64,000 nucleotides of DNA from Acidimicrobiaceae bacterium (GTDB taxonomy: Bacteria > Actinomycetota > Acidimicrobiia > Acidimicrobiales > RAAP-2), in the NCBI GenBank assembly GCA_003133685.1, contig PKYQ01000018.1:1-64000 (forward strand), given 5' to 3'. Both the position numbers and the translations under genes were made by a program. Under the pieces are notes generated by a model. That model saw nothing but the letters and a program-made list of their open reading frames with translations. It was not told the DNA's origin and did not search any database. Within the stretch, counting starts at the first letter, position 1. Each line of letters opens with the position of its first letter. This document shows positions 9,721-18,355 of the stretch, in pieces.

Positions 9721-10748
9721 AGCAGCGCCAGCTCCGCGATACGGCGTTCGGCGTCGACCGTGACGAGTCGAAAGGTGCGTCGATCGCCGCGCTTCAACAC
9801 GTCGCGCGCCCGCGCCGGCGCTGGAGTCCCAAGCGACGTCGTCGGCGCGTAGCACTCGATCGATTGGCCGTTCTTCAACACGACTTTGATGACGGCCCCG
9901 TGCGAGGTGAAGGCGGTCACCTCTCCTTCGACGCGCGATCCGATTCGATGGGCGCTGCGAAAGAGGGCGAAGTCCGCTTCGGGATTGACGGGATTACGGC
10001 CCCGTCGAAGCGCGACCGCGGGCGGTGGCGACGCGGGGGCCTCGACCGACTTCGTTGCCTTTTTTGGCTTCGGCGGCGCCTTCGCTACTTTGACCGGTGA
10101 CTTCTTCGTCGCCTTCGCGGGCTTCTTCTCCGCTTCGACGACTTTCAGCGACTTCTTCGCTTTCCTCGGAACCTTCGCGACCTTGGTTGGGACCTTGGCC
10201 GGCACCTTCTTCGCTTTGGCCGCCTTGACCGGCGTCAACGTCGTGCCGATCGACGGCTTCGCGCCGTCGGACAACGTCACCGACAGTTTCTTCACCGGTC
10301 GCGAGGTCTTGGTGTTTCGCACCGGTAATCGGGGTGTGAAGACCCATCCCACGCCCTTGACCGGCTTGCCGCCGATGAGGCGACCCTCGTCGAAGAGCCA
10401 CGGGTATTCGTCGTGAAACTCCTGGAACGAATCGTTGCTCAACACGACGCCCTTGATGCGATCAGCGATCTTCAAGATGAACGCGTCGCCGCGACCGATT
10501 GCTCCGGCCGGCGGTGTGACAATCTCGCCAGCCAGTTCGGCCCCCTTGAAGTGCGCGCGCTCGTTCGGCGCCACGCGATGTTCGAAACTCGCGTCGGCGA
10601 CCACGATCACTTCGGCGCTCGGATGCTCATCGATGAAGGCGCGCACCGCTTCGTCCAACTGCGCCAGGCTCGGCGTGACGCGACCCTCGGTCGCGAAGTT
10701 CGAACCGTCGACGACCACGCGTAGGCGCGACGATCGAATAGGACTCAC
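9717..10748 (-). CDS. NYN/Zc3h12a-like (PIN-fold) ribonuclease fused via Lys/Ala-rich linker to a C-terminal S1-like RNA-binding domain
   Basis: LRVVVDGSNFATEG...EVIVVADASF...GRGDAFILKIADRIKGVVLSNDSFQEFHDEYPWL; AKAKKVPAKVPTKVAKVPRKAKK linker; GSRVEGEVTAFTSHGAVIKVVLKNGQSIECYAP. Start placed at GTG 10748, overlapping the kgd stop. Confidence 0.65.
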   Translation of the reverse strand: MSPIRSSRLRVVVDGSNFATEGRVTPSLAQLDEAVRAFIDEHPSAEVIVVADASFEHRVAPNERAHFKGAELAGEIVTPPAGAIGRGDAFILKIADRIKGVVLSNDSFQEFHDEYPWLFDEGRLIGGKPVKGVGWVFTPRLPVRNTKTSRPVKKLSVTLSDGAKPSIGTTLTPVKAAKAKKVPAKVPTKVAKVPRKAKKSLKVVEAEKKPAKATKKSPVKVAKAPPKPKKATKSVEAPASPPPAVALRRGRNPVNPEADFALFRSAHRIGSRVEGEVTAFTSHGAVIKVVLKNGQSIECYAPTTSLGTPAPARARDVLKRGDRRTFRLVTVDAERRIAELALL

Positions 10749-13700
10749 CCGAGTGCTCGCGCCACGAGGTCGGCCTGTTCGGCGCTGTGAATGAGGCCGC
10801 TGCCGGTTGCCGGGCTCGCCGACTCCGCACGCGCCACGTGGCCTACGGTCATGCCGCGGAACTGCGAATGCATCTGCAAGTGCACAAAGGGCCACGCCCC
10901 CATGTTCTCGGGCTCTTCTTGCAACCAGAAGATCTCTTGGAGATTCGGGTATCGCGCCAACGTTTCATCGATCGCGACCCGCGGCCACGGGTACAGCTGC
11001 TCGACGCGAACGACCGCCACGGACGTCGTCACCGTTTCGTTTCGACGAGCGATTACCTCGTGGGCGATTTTCCCGGACGCGAGTAACGCTCGAGTGACCA
11101 GCGACGCGTCTTCGAGCGTGTCGTCGAGCACGCTGCGGAACGAACCACGCTCGAACTCCACGAGCGGTGAGCGCGTTTGGACGGCGCGCAACATGGATTT
11201 CGGCGTGAAGACGATGAGCGGCGTCGGGCGCGAGCGAAGGACCTGTGAGCGCAGGAGGTGGAAGTACTGCGCCGCCGTTGTCGGTTGGGCGACGCGAATG
11301 TTGTTGCGTGCTGAGAGCGTCAGGAATCGCTCCAACCTCGCGCTCGAGTGTTCGGGGCCTTGTCCCTCATAACCGTGGGGCAAGAGCATCACCAGGCTGG
11401 CCAATTGACCCCACTTGTCTTCGGCCGCGACCAAGAAGTTGTCGATGATGATCTCGGCGCCATTCATGAAGTCGCCGAACTGCGCCTCCCAGGCGACCAG
11501 GGTGTTCTGGGCTTCGACCGAGTAGCCGTATTCGAAACCCAGCGCCGCGAACTCGCTCAAGAACGAGTCGCGAACCGTGAAGAATCCTTTGGAGTCGAGG
11601 CTGGCGAGCGGCACGAACTGCGCGCCATTGTCGTAGTCGATCAGAGCGGCGTGGCGCTGTGAGAACGTCCCGCGACGAGAGTCCTGGCCGATCAGGCGCA
11701 CGTTCGCTCCAGATTGCACCAGCGATCCGATGGCCAGCGCTTCGCCCAGCGACCAATCGACCTCGCCATCATCGAACAGCGCACGACGTTGGACGAACTG
11801 ACGCTCGAGTTTGGGGTGAATCGTAAAGCCCTCGGGCGCGCGCATGACGGCCGCCGCGATCTCGACCAGCGCGGCGCGCTCGACACCGGTCTCGGGCGCC
11901 GGCGCGTCAATCGGCACTTCGACGAAGGGTATGCCGCGTAACTCGGGAACCGGGACCGTTCGCACTTCGTCGAGCACGCTCTGCAGGCGTTCGTTGAAGT
12001 CGTTCAGCGCAGCTTCGGCTTCCTCGATCGAGATATCGCCGCGACGAACCAGCGTCTCGGTGTAGATCTTTCGCACCGACCGCATCTGGTCGATGATCTT
12101 GTACATCTGCGGTTGGGTGTAACTCGGGTCGTCGCCCTCGTTGTGGCCGTAGCGCCGGTAACACACGATGTCGAGCACGACGTCGCGTTTGAACGTTCGG
12201 CGGTAGTCGTAGGCCAGCCGCGCCGCACGCATGCAGGCCTCGGGGTCATCGCCGTTCACGTGGAAGATCGGCGCCTGGATCATCTTGGCGACGTCCGTCG
12301 GATAGAAACTCGATCGAGCTGACTCCGGCGCTGTCGTGAAGCCAACCTGATTGTTGATCACGATGTGAATCGCGCCGCCGATGTGGTATCCCGAAAGCTG
12401 ACTCATGTTGAGGGTCTCGGCGACGACGCCTTGACCAGCGAAGGCGGCGTCACCGTGAATCAGAATCGCGAGGTACGGATAGAACTCGATCTCCGATTCG
12501 ACGTTGGTCCCGTCGCTCGGTCGAATGATCAGGTCCTGTTTGGCGCGCACAATACCCTCGACGACGGGCGAGACCGCTTCGAGGTGCGAAGGGTTCGACG
12601 CCATCGAGACGTCAATCGTGGCGCCGCGCGGGTTCTTGAACTCACCGCGCGCACCCTTGTGGTACTTGACGTCCCCGCTTCCCTGGACACTCTCGGGATC
12701 CAAGTTCCCCTCGAACTCCGAGAAGATGTCGTTATAGGACTTGCCGACGACGTTGGCGAGTACGTTCAAGCGCCCGCGGTGCGCCATTCCGATGACCGCT
12801 TCTTTGGTTCCCTCGTCGGCCGCGACGTCGAGGATCGTTTGCAGGGCCACGATGGTCGACTCCCCGCCCTCGAGTCCGAATCGCTTCTGGCCGACGTAGC
12901 GCGAATGCAGGAAGCGTTCGAAGACCTCGGCTTCGTTCAGGGCCTCGAGTACACGATGTTGCTCGTCGACGCTCAGCGACGAACTCACGCCTTCGACGCG
13001 CTGTTGGATCCACCGCTTCTGTTCGGGGTCCATGATGTGGCCGTATTCGATGCCCGTCGTGCGACAGTAGGCCTCACGAAGAATCGACAGGATCTCTTCG
13101 AGGGTCGCCTCGCTGCGTCCCGCGAGACCGTCGACGACGAAGGAGCGCTGAAGGTCCCACATCGTCAGTCCGTAGTTCGCGATGTCGAGTTCGGCGTGCA
13201 AAGCCGGTGGTTCGCTGTGCAAAGGATCGAGGTGCGCGTTCAGATGGCCGCGCACTCGGTACATATTGATGAGCCCTTGGACGCGAATCTGCTTCAGAAT
13301 CCGCTCGGCGTCACCGTCGTTCAGCGACGGGTTTCTGTCCGGGGCCCAGCGCGCCGGTTCGTACGGGATGCCGAGGGCCGAGAATACCTCGTCATAAAAG
13401 TCGTGTTGGCCCGTGAGACACTCCGCGACGTACTTCAAGAACAAACCGGACTCGGCTCCTTGAATGATTCGATGATCGTAGGTCGACGTGAGCGTCATCA
13501 CTTTGCCCACACCCAGTTCGGCGAGCGCGCGCGGGTCGGCCGCTTCGAAACCGGCCGGCCACCCCAACGCGCCGACACCAAAGATCGCGCCCTGACCGGC
13601 CATGAGTCGTGGCACCGACTGCACGGTGCCGAGGGTTCCGGGGTTTGTGAGCGACACTGTCGCGCCCACGAAGTCGTCGGCACCGAAACTCGACGAGTGG

Positions 13701-14347
13701 ACCTTGCGCACGAGGTCCTCGTAAGCCAGAAGAAACGCGCGAAAGTCCATCGTGTCCGCGTCACGAATTACCGGTACCAAGAGATTGCGTGAGCCGTCGG
13801 GACGCTCGACGTCGACGGCCAGTCCGAGTCCAACGTGCTCGTGACGTCGTATCCCGGGCGTACCTTTTTTGTCGACGGCCTCAACAAACGAAGCGTTCAT
13901 TGAAGGGATCTGGGCCAAACCCTTGACGATGGCGAAGGCGATGAAATGCGTGAATGAGACCTTGGCGCCGCTCGAACGCGACAGCGATTCATTAAGCGCG
14001 GCTCGATTGATCTCCAAGAGCCTCGCCGACACCGTGCGCACACTGGTCGCCGTGGGAACCGCGAGGCTGGCCTCCATATTGGCGACGATGCGCGCGGCGG
14101 CCCCGCGAAGCGGCGTCGCCTCCGCGTCGATGTCGGGCGTGACGACCACCACGGCCGATGGTGGTGCGGACGTCGCGACGCTCGGTACGGTAGAGCGCTG
14201 GTAGTCGGCGAAGAACTCACGCCAACTTTCGGCGACCGAGTTCGGATCGGCCAGAAAACGGTCGTACATGTCGTCGACCAGCCACGCGTTAGGTCCGAAC
14301 GAGCCCTTGCGCGAATGAGACGACGATGATTCGGGGGGCGCAGTCAC
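10745..14347 (-). CDS. kgd: Multifunctional 2-oxoglutarate metabolism enzyme (Kgd; 2-oxoglutarate decarboxylase/dehydrogenase E1 with fused acyltransferase-like domain)
   Basis: 1200 aa; NAWLVDDMYDRFLADPNSVAESWREFF N-terminus, TSTYDHRIIQGAESG acyltransferase motif, IGMAHRGRLNVLANVVGKS, HGDAAFAGQGVVAETLNMSQL, LPHGYEGQGPEHSSARLERFL. Confidence 0.95.
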   Translation of the reverse strand: MTAPPESSSSHSRKGSFGPNAWLVDDMYDRFLADPNSVAESWREFFADYQRSTVPSVATSAPPSAVVVVTPDIDAEATPLRGAAARIVANMEASLAVPTATSVRTVSARLLEINRAALNESLSRSSGAKVSFTHFIAFAIVKGLAQIPSMNASFVEAVDKKGTPGIRRHEHVGLGLAVDVERPDGSRNLLVPVIRDADTMDFRAFLLAYEDLVRKVHSSSFGADDFVGATVSLTNPGTLGTVQSVPRLMAGQGAIFGVGALGWPAGFEAADPRALAELGVGKVMTLTSTYDHRIIQGAESGLFLKYVAECLTGQHDFYDEVFSALGIPYEPARWAPDRNPSLNDGDAERILKQIRVQGLINMYRVRGHLNAHLDPLHSEPPALHAELDIANYGLTMWDLQRSFVVDGLAGRSEATLEEILSILREAYCRTTGIEYGHIMDPEQKRWIQQRVEGVSSSLSVDEQHRVLEALNEAEVFERFLHSRYVGQKRFGLEGGESTIVALQTILDVAADEGTKEAVIGMAHRGRLNVLANVVGKSYNDIFSEFEGNLDPESVQGSGDVKYHKGARGEFKNPRGATIDVSMASNPSHLEAVSPVVEGIVRAKQDLIIRPSDGTNVESEIEFYPYLAILIHGDAAFAGQGVVAETLNMSQLSGYHIGGAIHIVINNQVGFTTAPESARSSFYPTDVAKMIQAPIFHVNGDDPEACMRAARLAYDYRRTFKRDVVLDIVCYRRYGHNEGDDPSYTQPQMYKIIDQMRSVRKIYTETLVRRGDISIEEAEAALNDFNERLQSVLDEVRTVPVPELRGIPFVEVPIDAPAPETGVERAALVEIAAAVMRAPEGFTIHPKLERQFVQRRALFDDGEVDWSLGEALAIGSLVQSGANVRLIGQDSRRGTFSQRHAALIDYDNGAQFVPLASLDSKGFFTVRDSFLSEFAALGFEYGYSVEAQNTLVAWEAQFGDFMNGAEIIIDNFLVAAEDKWGQLASLVMLLPHGYEGQGPEHSSARLERFLTLSARNNIRVAQPTTAAQYFHLLRSQVLRSRPTPLIVFTPKSMLRAVQTRSPLVEFERGSFRSVLDDTLEDASLVTRALLASGKIAHEVIARRNETVTTSVAVVRVEQLYPWPRVAIDETLARYPNLQEIFWLQEEPENMGAWPFVHLQMHSQFRGMTVGHVARAESASPATGSGLIHSAEQADLVARALG

Positions 14348-14417
14348 GACTCCCAGCCTAGAGGTCGAGCGGCTTTATTCCGTTGGTTCATCACCCTCAA
14401 ACGAAGGGTAGGTTCGC

Positions 14418-15230
14418 TTGGTGAGTTCCACTCCCACGCCCCACGGACTGCACTTCGTCGCTGAGTCGCCGATACCGGGTCTCGCGGTCGCCGAACGTCG
14501 CGTCGAGCATCCCGAAGCCACGATCATCTGCATCCACGGCGGGCTGGACCGCGGCGGCTCCTTCGCTCGACTCGCGCGACGGACCAATCGATTCGATCTC
14601 GTCACGTATGACCGTCGCGGGTATCAGGGTTCGCGTGACCTGGGTCCGCTCGAACTCGAGCGCCACGCCAGCGACCTCACCGCCCTCGCCCGCCACGAGG
14701 GCGGAGACCGAGCGATCATCTTCTTCGGCCACAGTTACGGCGGAGTCGTAGCCATCGGCGCCGCGATCGCCGACGAATCTCTGGCGCGACTCGTCATAAC
14801 CTACGAGGCGCCGCTACGGTGGATCCTTCGCCGCGACGAAACTCGGGAACCACTCGGCGACGATCCGCAACTCGAAGCCGAGAAGTTCTTTCGCCGCATC
14901 GTCTCAGACAGTGCGTGGGAGCGATTAAGTGAACTCGAACAAGACTCGCGTCGAAGAGACGGACCGGCGTTGGTGAACGATCTTTCTAGTCTCCGCGCGA
15001 TGACGCCGCCCTTCGACGTCGCTTCACTGAAAGTGCCGACCGTCTACGTGTACGGCGACAGCCGCGCGCCGGACTTCTATCGCCCACTCAGCGCCGAACT
15101 GGCGTCCATCAATCCGCTCATCCGAAGTCGACAGGTCACGAACGCCGCTCACGGCGCGCACCTTTCGATTCCCGATCAACTCGCCGCACTGATTGGCGAA
15201 CTGTGGGACGAGACGTGCGCGTCGGCGTAA
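14418..15230 (+). CDS. Alpha/beta hydrolase
   Basis: IICIHGGLDRGGSF, YDRRGYQGS, IFFGHSYGGVVAIG, C-terminal HGAHLS. Confidence 0.82.
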   Translation: MVSSTPTPHGLHFVAESPIPGLAVAERRVEHPEATIICIHGGLDRGGSFARLARRTNRFDLVTYDRRGYQGSRDLGPLELERHASDLTALARHEGGDRAIIFFGHSYGGVVAIGAAIADESLARLVITYEAPLRWILRRDETREPLGDDPQLEAEKFFRRIVSDSAWERLSELEQDSRRRDGPALVNDLSSLRAMTPPFDVASLKVPTVYVYGDSRAPDFYRPLSAELASINPLIRSRQVTNAAHGAHLSIPDQLAALIGELWDETCASA

Positions 15231-16117
15231 CCGGTTCTTCGGGCTTCATCGGCACGGCGCTGGTGAGGGCACTCGTCGAGCGCGGCGACGACGTCGTGCG
15301 CTTCGTGCGACCAGACTCGCCCGGCAACGGCGAGTCGATTCGTTGGGATCCTCCACGGGGTCTCGTCGACGAGAGCGACGTGCGACGCGTCGGCGCCTTC
15401 GACGCGGTGGTCAACCTCGCCGGCGCGGGCATCGCCGATCGACGGTGGACGACCGCACGCAAAGAGGAGATACGACGCTCACGAAGCGAATCGACCGCAC
15501 TGCTGGTTCGGATCCTCAGTGAATCGTCCGGCACGGAGTTTCTCGCGAGCGGCTCGGCGATCGGCGTCTACGGATCTCGCGGCGCCGAGGCGCTCGATGA
15601 GTCATCGAGAATCGGTGATGACTTCCTCGCTCGCGTCTGCGCGGAGTGGGAACACACGACGTCACCGCTGGAACGTTCCGGAACGAACGTGGCGCACCTG
15701 CGCACCGGCATCGTCATGTCATCGCGGGGCGGCGCTTTGAAGAAACAGCTGCCACTCTTTCGACTCGGACTCGGCGGGGTCTTGGGCCCCGGAGAGCAGT
15801 GGATGAGTCCGATCTCTCTGCGTGACGAAGTGCGCGCCATCCTGTGGCTGCTCGACACGCGCCCGAGCGGTCCGTTCAACCTCGTCGCCCCGGCGGCCCT
15901 CACGAATCGCGAATTCACGAGCGCTTTGGCTCGTCAATTGCATCGCCCCGCACGACTCAGTATTCCCTCGACGGTGTTGCGCGTCGCGCTTGGTGCAGAT
16001 CTCGTCAACGCCGCGGTCCTCGCCAGTCAGCGCGTCGTGCCCGCCGCCTTGACCGAGAGAGGGTTCAATTTCGAGAGTCCGAACATCGAATCGATCCTGT
16101 CATCGTCTTTCACCTGA
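15215..16117 (+). CDS. TIGR01777-type NAD(P)-dependent epimerase/oxidoreductase
   Basis: VGVTGSSGFIGTALVRALVERGD, AVVNLAGAGIADRRW, EFLASGSAIGVYGSRG, WMSPISLRDEVRAILWLL, PFNLVAPAALTNREF; start chosen at GTG 15215 (ORF track 15203). Confidence 0.88.
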   Translation: MRVGVTGSSGFIGTALVRALVERGDDVVRFVRPDSPGNGESIRWDPPRGLVDESDVRRVGAFDAVVNLAGAGIADRRWTTARKEEIRRSRSESTALLVRILSESSGTEFLASGSAIGVYGSRGAEALDESSRIGDDFLARVCAEWEHTTSPLERSGTNVAHLRTGIVMSSRGGALKKQLPLFRLGLGGVLGPGEQWMSPISLRDEVRAILWLLDTRPSGPFNLVAPAALTNREFTSALARQLHRPARLSIPSTVLRVALGADLVNAAVLASQRVVPAALTERGFNFESPNIESILSSSFT

Positions 16118-16214
16118 CGACTTGGCCCGAAAGTCCGGCCAGTAACATAGCGATGACCCGCTTGTTGCGGGTGCCGTATCTATGGCCATCTTGGTGGCAC
16201 GGGCTGAAACCTCT

Positions 16215-18026
16215 ATGAACTTCGGACACTCCCTACGCCTCGCCATTGCCACGATCCTGGTGTTGAGCGTGGCCGTCATCGGCCCGTCCGCGTTCGCCAC
16301 GGTCACCGCCGGTCCGTCAGGAACAATTGCGTACGCTGAGGCCCCGGGTGCTAATCCGAACTTCATATTTCCCTACTTGGGTTGCGCCTACTCCTCGGTC
16401 AACAACATCAATCAGTTCCAAATGTTGATGTTTCGACCGCTGTACTGGTTCGGTTTAGGCGGATCGGCCAAATTCGTACCGTCGCTGTCACCCGCCAATC
16501 GACCGGTCTTCACCCACGACGACCGAACCGTTACCATCACAATGAAGGGCTGGCGCTTCTCCGACGGACAGGTGGTTGACGCGCGCTCGGTCATGTTCTT
16601 TCTCAACATGTACAAGGCCGACCCGACCGCTTACTGCGGCTACAACGCCGGTTACGGAATACCAGGTCAGGTGAAGAGCGCCGCGGGGCACGACAACACA
16701 GTTCGCATCAACTTCACGACCTCAGTCAATCCCAACTGGTTGCTCGGCACCTACCTCTCGGAAATCACTCCGATGCCCGATAGCTGGGACCGTTCCTCGG
16801 GCTCGCAGGCTTCGACGTGCGCGAGCGGAGCGTACGGCGCCGCGAGGACCGACTCCGCGTGCAACGCCGTGGTGACGTACCTCACGAAGGAAGGATCGAC
16901 GACCTCCACGTTCACCGGAGCCCTCTGGCAGGGCGGTGTCGACGGCCCGTGGCGCCTCACCAGTTTCGACTCCGCCGGCGACGCCACCTTCCAACCCAAC
17001 ACCAAATACCGAGGTCCCCAAAAGGCTCAGGTCCGTTTCGTGAAGGAAGTCGCGTACACGACGATCCAGGGAGAGGAGAGCGCTCTGCTCAACAACGGCC
17101 TCTCTATCGGTTACATCGACCCCAGCGTTCTCACGAGCTCGGCTCCGGCTCCCGGTATGGTCGGACCGAATTGGGTTCCCCTGGCGTCGCACTATTCGAT
17201 CGTCACCGGTTCAGCGTGGAGTTTCAACTACGCCGCTTACAATTTCACCTCGTCGGACCCGAACGGTGCCGCGGTTGATCAGCTCTATATCCGCCAAGCG
17301 CTTCAGTACGCCGTCGACCAGCCCAGCATCATCGAGAGCGCGGACAAGGGGTACGGTTCGGCGATTGACAGCCCACTCCCCCCCAGTACGCCGAGCACCC
17401 TGAGCAAACCCATCGCCAATCCCTACCCGTTCAACTTCGCGGCCGCTCGCACGTTGCTCAGCGCGCACGGTTGGACGTTGGTGAACAACGTGCAAACTTG
17501 CACAGACCCGGGTACCGGCAATGGACAGTGCGGCGCGAACATCGCCCAGGGCTACCAACTCAGTTTCAACGTCGTTTGGCCCGCGGGCTCGACCTCACTT
17601 GACCAGACGCTCTCGTCCGAGATCGCCAACTGGCAGTCGCTCGGAATCCTGATCACGCACAGCACGGACAGCTTCAACAACGTCATCAGCGACTGCACCG
17701 GTGCCAAGCCCTTCGAGATATGCGATTGGGGCTACGGATGGTCCTACGTACCGAGCGGCTACCCGTCGGGAGAGTCATTGTTCTTGCCCGGTGGGGACTT
17801 CAACGTGGGCACGTACGCCAATGGCGAAATGTCGTCGCTGATCAAAGGGACGATCTACGGGAAGTCGAATCTGAGCGCCTACGCGACGTTCGCCACCGAA
17901 CAACTGCCGGTGCTCTACCAGCCTCAGGCCGACTCAATCGTCGAGGTGGCCCGGACGCTCAAGAGCTCGGTTGGATTCACGCCGAATCCATTGGGTGACT
18001 TCATGCCCGAATACTTCCACTATTAG
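16215..18026 (+). CDS. Peptide-type ABC transporter substrate-binding protein (SBP family 5), copy 1
   Basis: Sec-type signal (MNFGHSLRLAIATILVLSVAVIGPSAFA); TVTITMKGWRFSDGQVVDARSVMFFLNMYKADP family-5 motif; start at ATG 16215. Confidence 0.87.
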   Translation: MNFGHSLRLAIATILVLSVAVIGPSAFATVTAGPSGTIAYAEAPGANPNFIFPYLGCAYSSVNNINQFQMLMFRPLYWFGLGGSAKFVPSLSPANRPVFTHDDRTVTITMKGWRFSDGQVVDARSVMFFLNMYKADPTAYCGYNAGYGIPGQVKSAAGHDNTVRINFTTSVNPNWLLGTYLSEITPMPDSWDRSSGSQASTCASGAYGAARTDSACNAVVTYLTKEGSTTSTFTGALWQGGVDGPWRLTSFDSAGDATFQPNTKYRGPQKAQVRFVKEVAYTTIQGEESALLNNGLSIGYIDPSVLTSSAPAPGMVGPNWVPLASHYSIVTGSAWSFNYAAYNFTSSDPNGAAVDQLYIRQALQYAVDQPSIIESADKGYGSAIDSPLPPSTPSTLSKPIANPYPFNFAAARTLLSAHGWTLVNNVQTCTDPGTGNGQCGANIAQGYQLSFNVVWPAGSTSLDQTLSSEIANWQSLGILITHSTDSFNNVISDCTGAKPFEICDWGYGWSYVPSGYPSGESLFLPGGDFNVGTYANGEMSSLIKGTIYGKSNLSAYATFATEQLPVLYQPQADSIVEVARTLKSSVGFTPNPLGDFMPEYFHY

Positions 18027-18355
18027 CGACCTGCCGATAGCGCGGAGGTCCTCACCGAATCCATCGACCGTTGACCTACGACGTCCGTGAACCGTGGCGG
18101 TCCACTTCATGGCCTGAAGCCGGGACTCCGCCATCTTCGTACGGGCCCATACGACCATCAATCAGAAGTTTCGACGAAAAATCTCCAGATCGCGCCAAAT
18201 TCGCCGTATTAGCGGGGTGAGAACTCCTCAGAAATTGTCATTTTTCACTCAAGGTGCACATTCTCCGCCTCATTTTTGCGGATACAGTTGCCACTAATCC
18301 ATCTGTGATGGAAAGACAAATTAAGTGTGACCACTTCGGTGGTACGGGAGGCAAT

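Noticed and set aside
12365-13792. 475-aa plus-strand ORF antisense to kgd
   Set aside because: Shadow ORF of a GC-rich gene; Arg/Val/Asp/His-rich with no domain; kgd on the other strand is unambiguous
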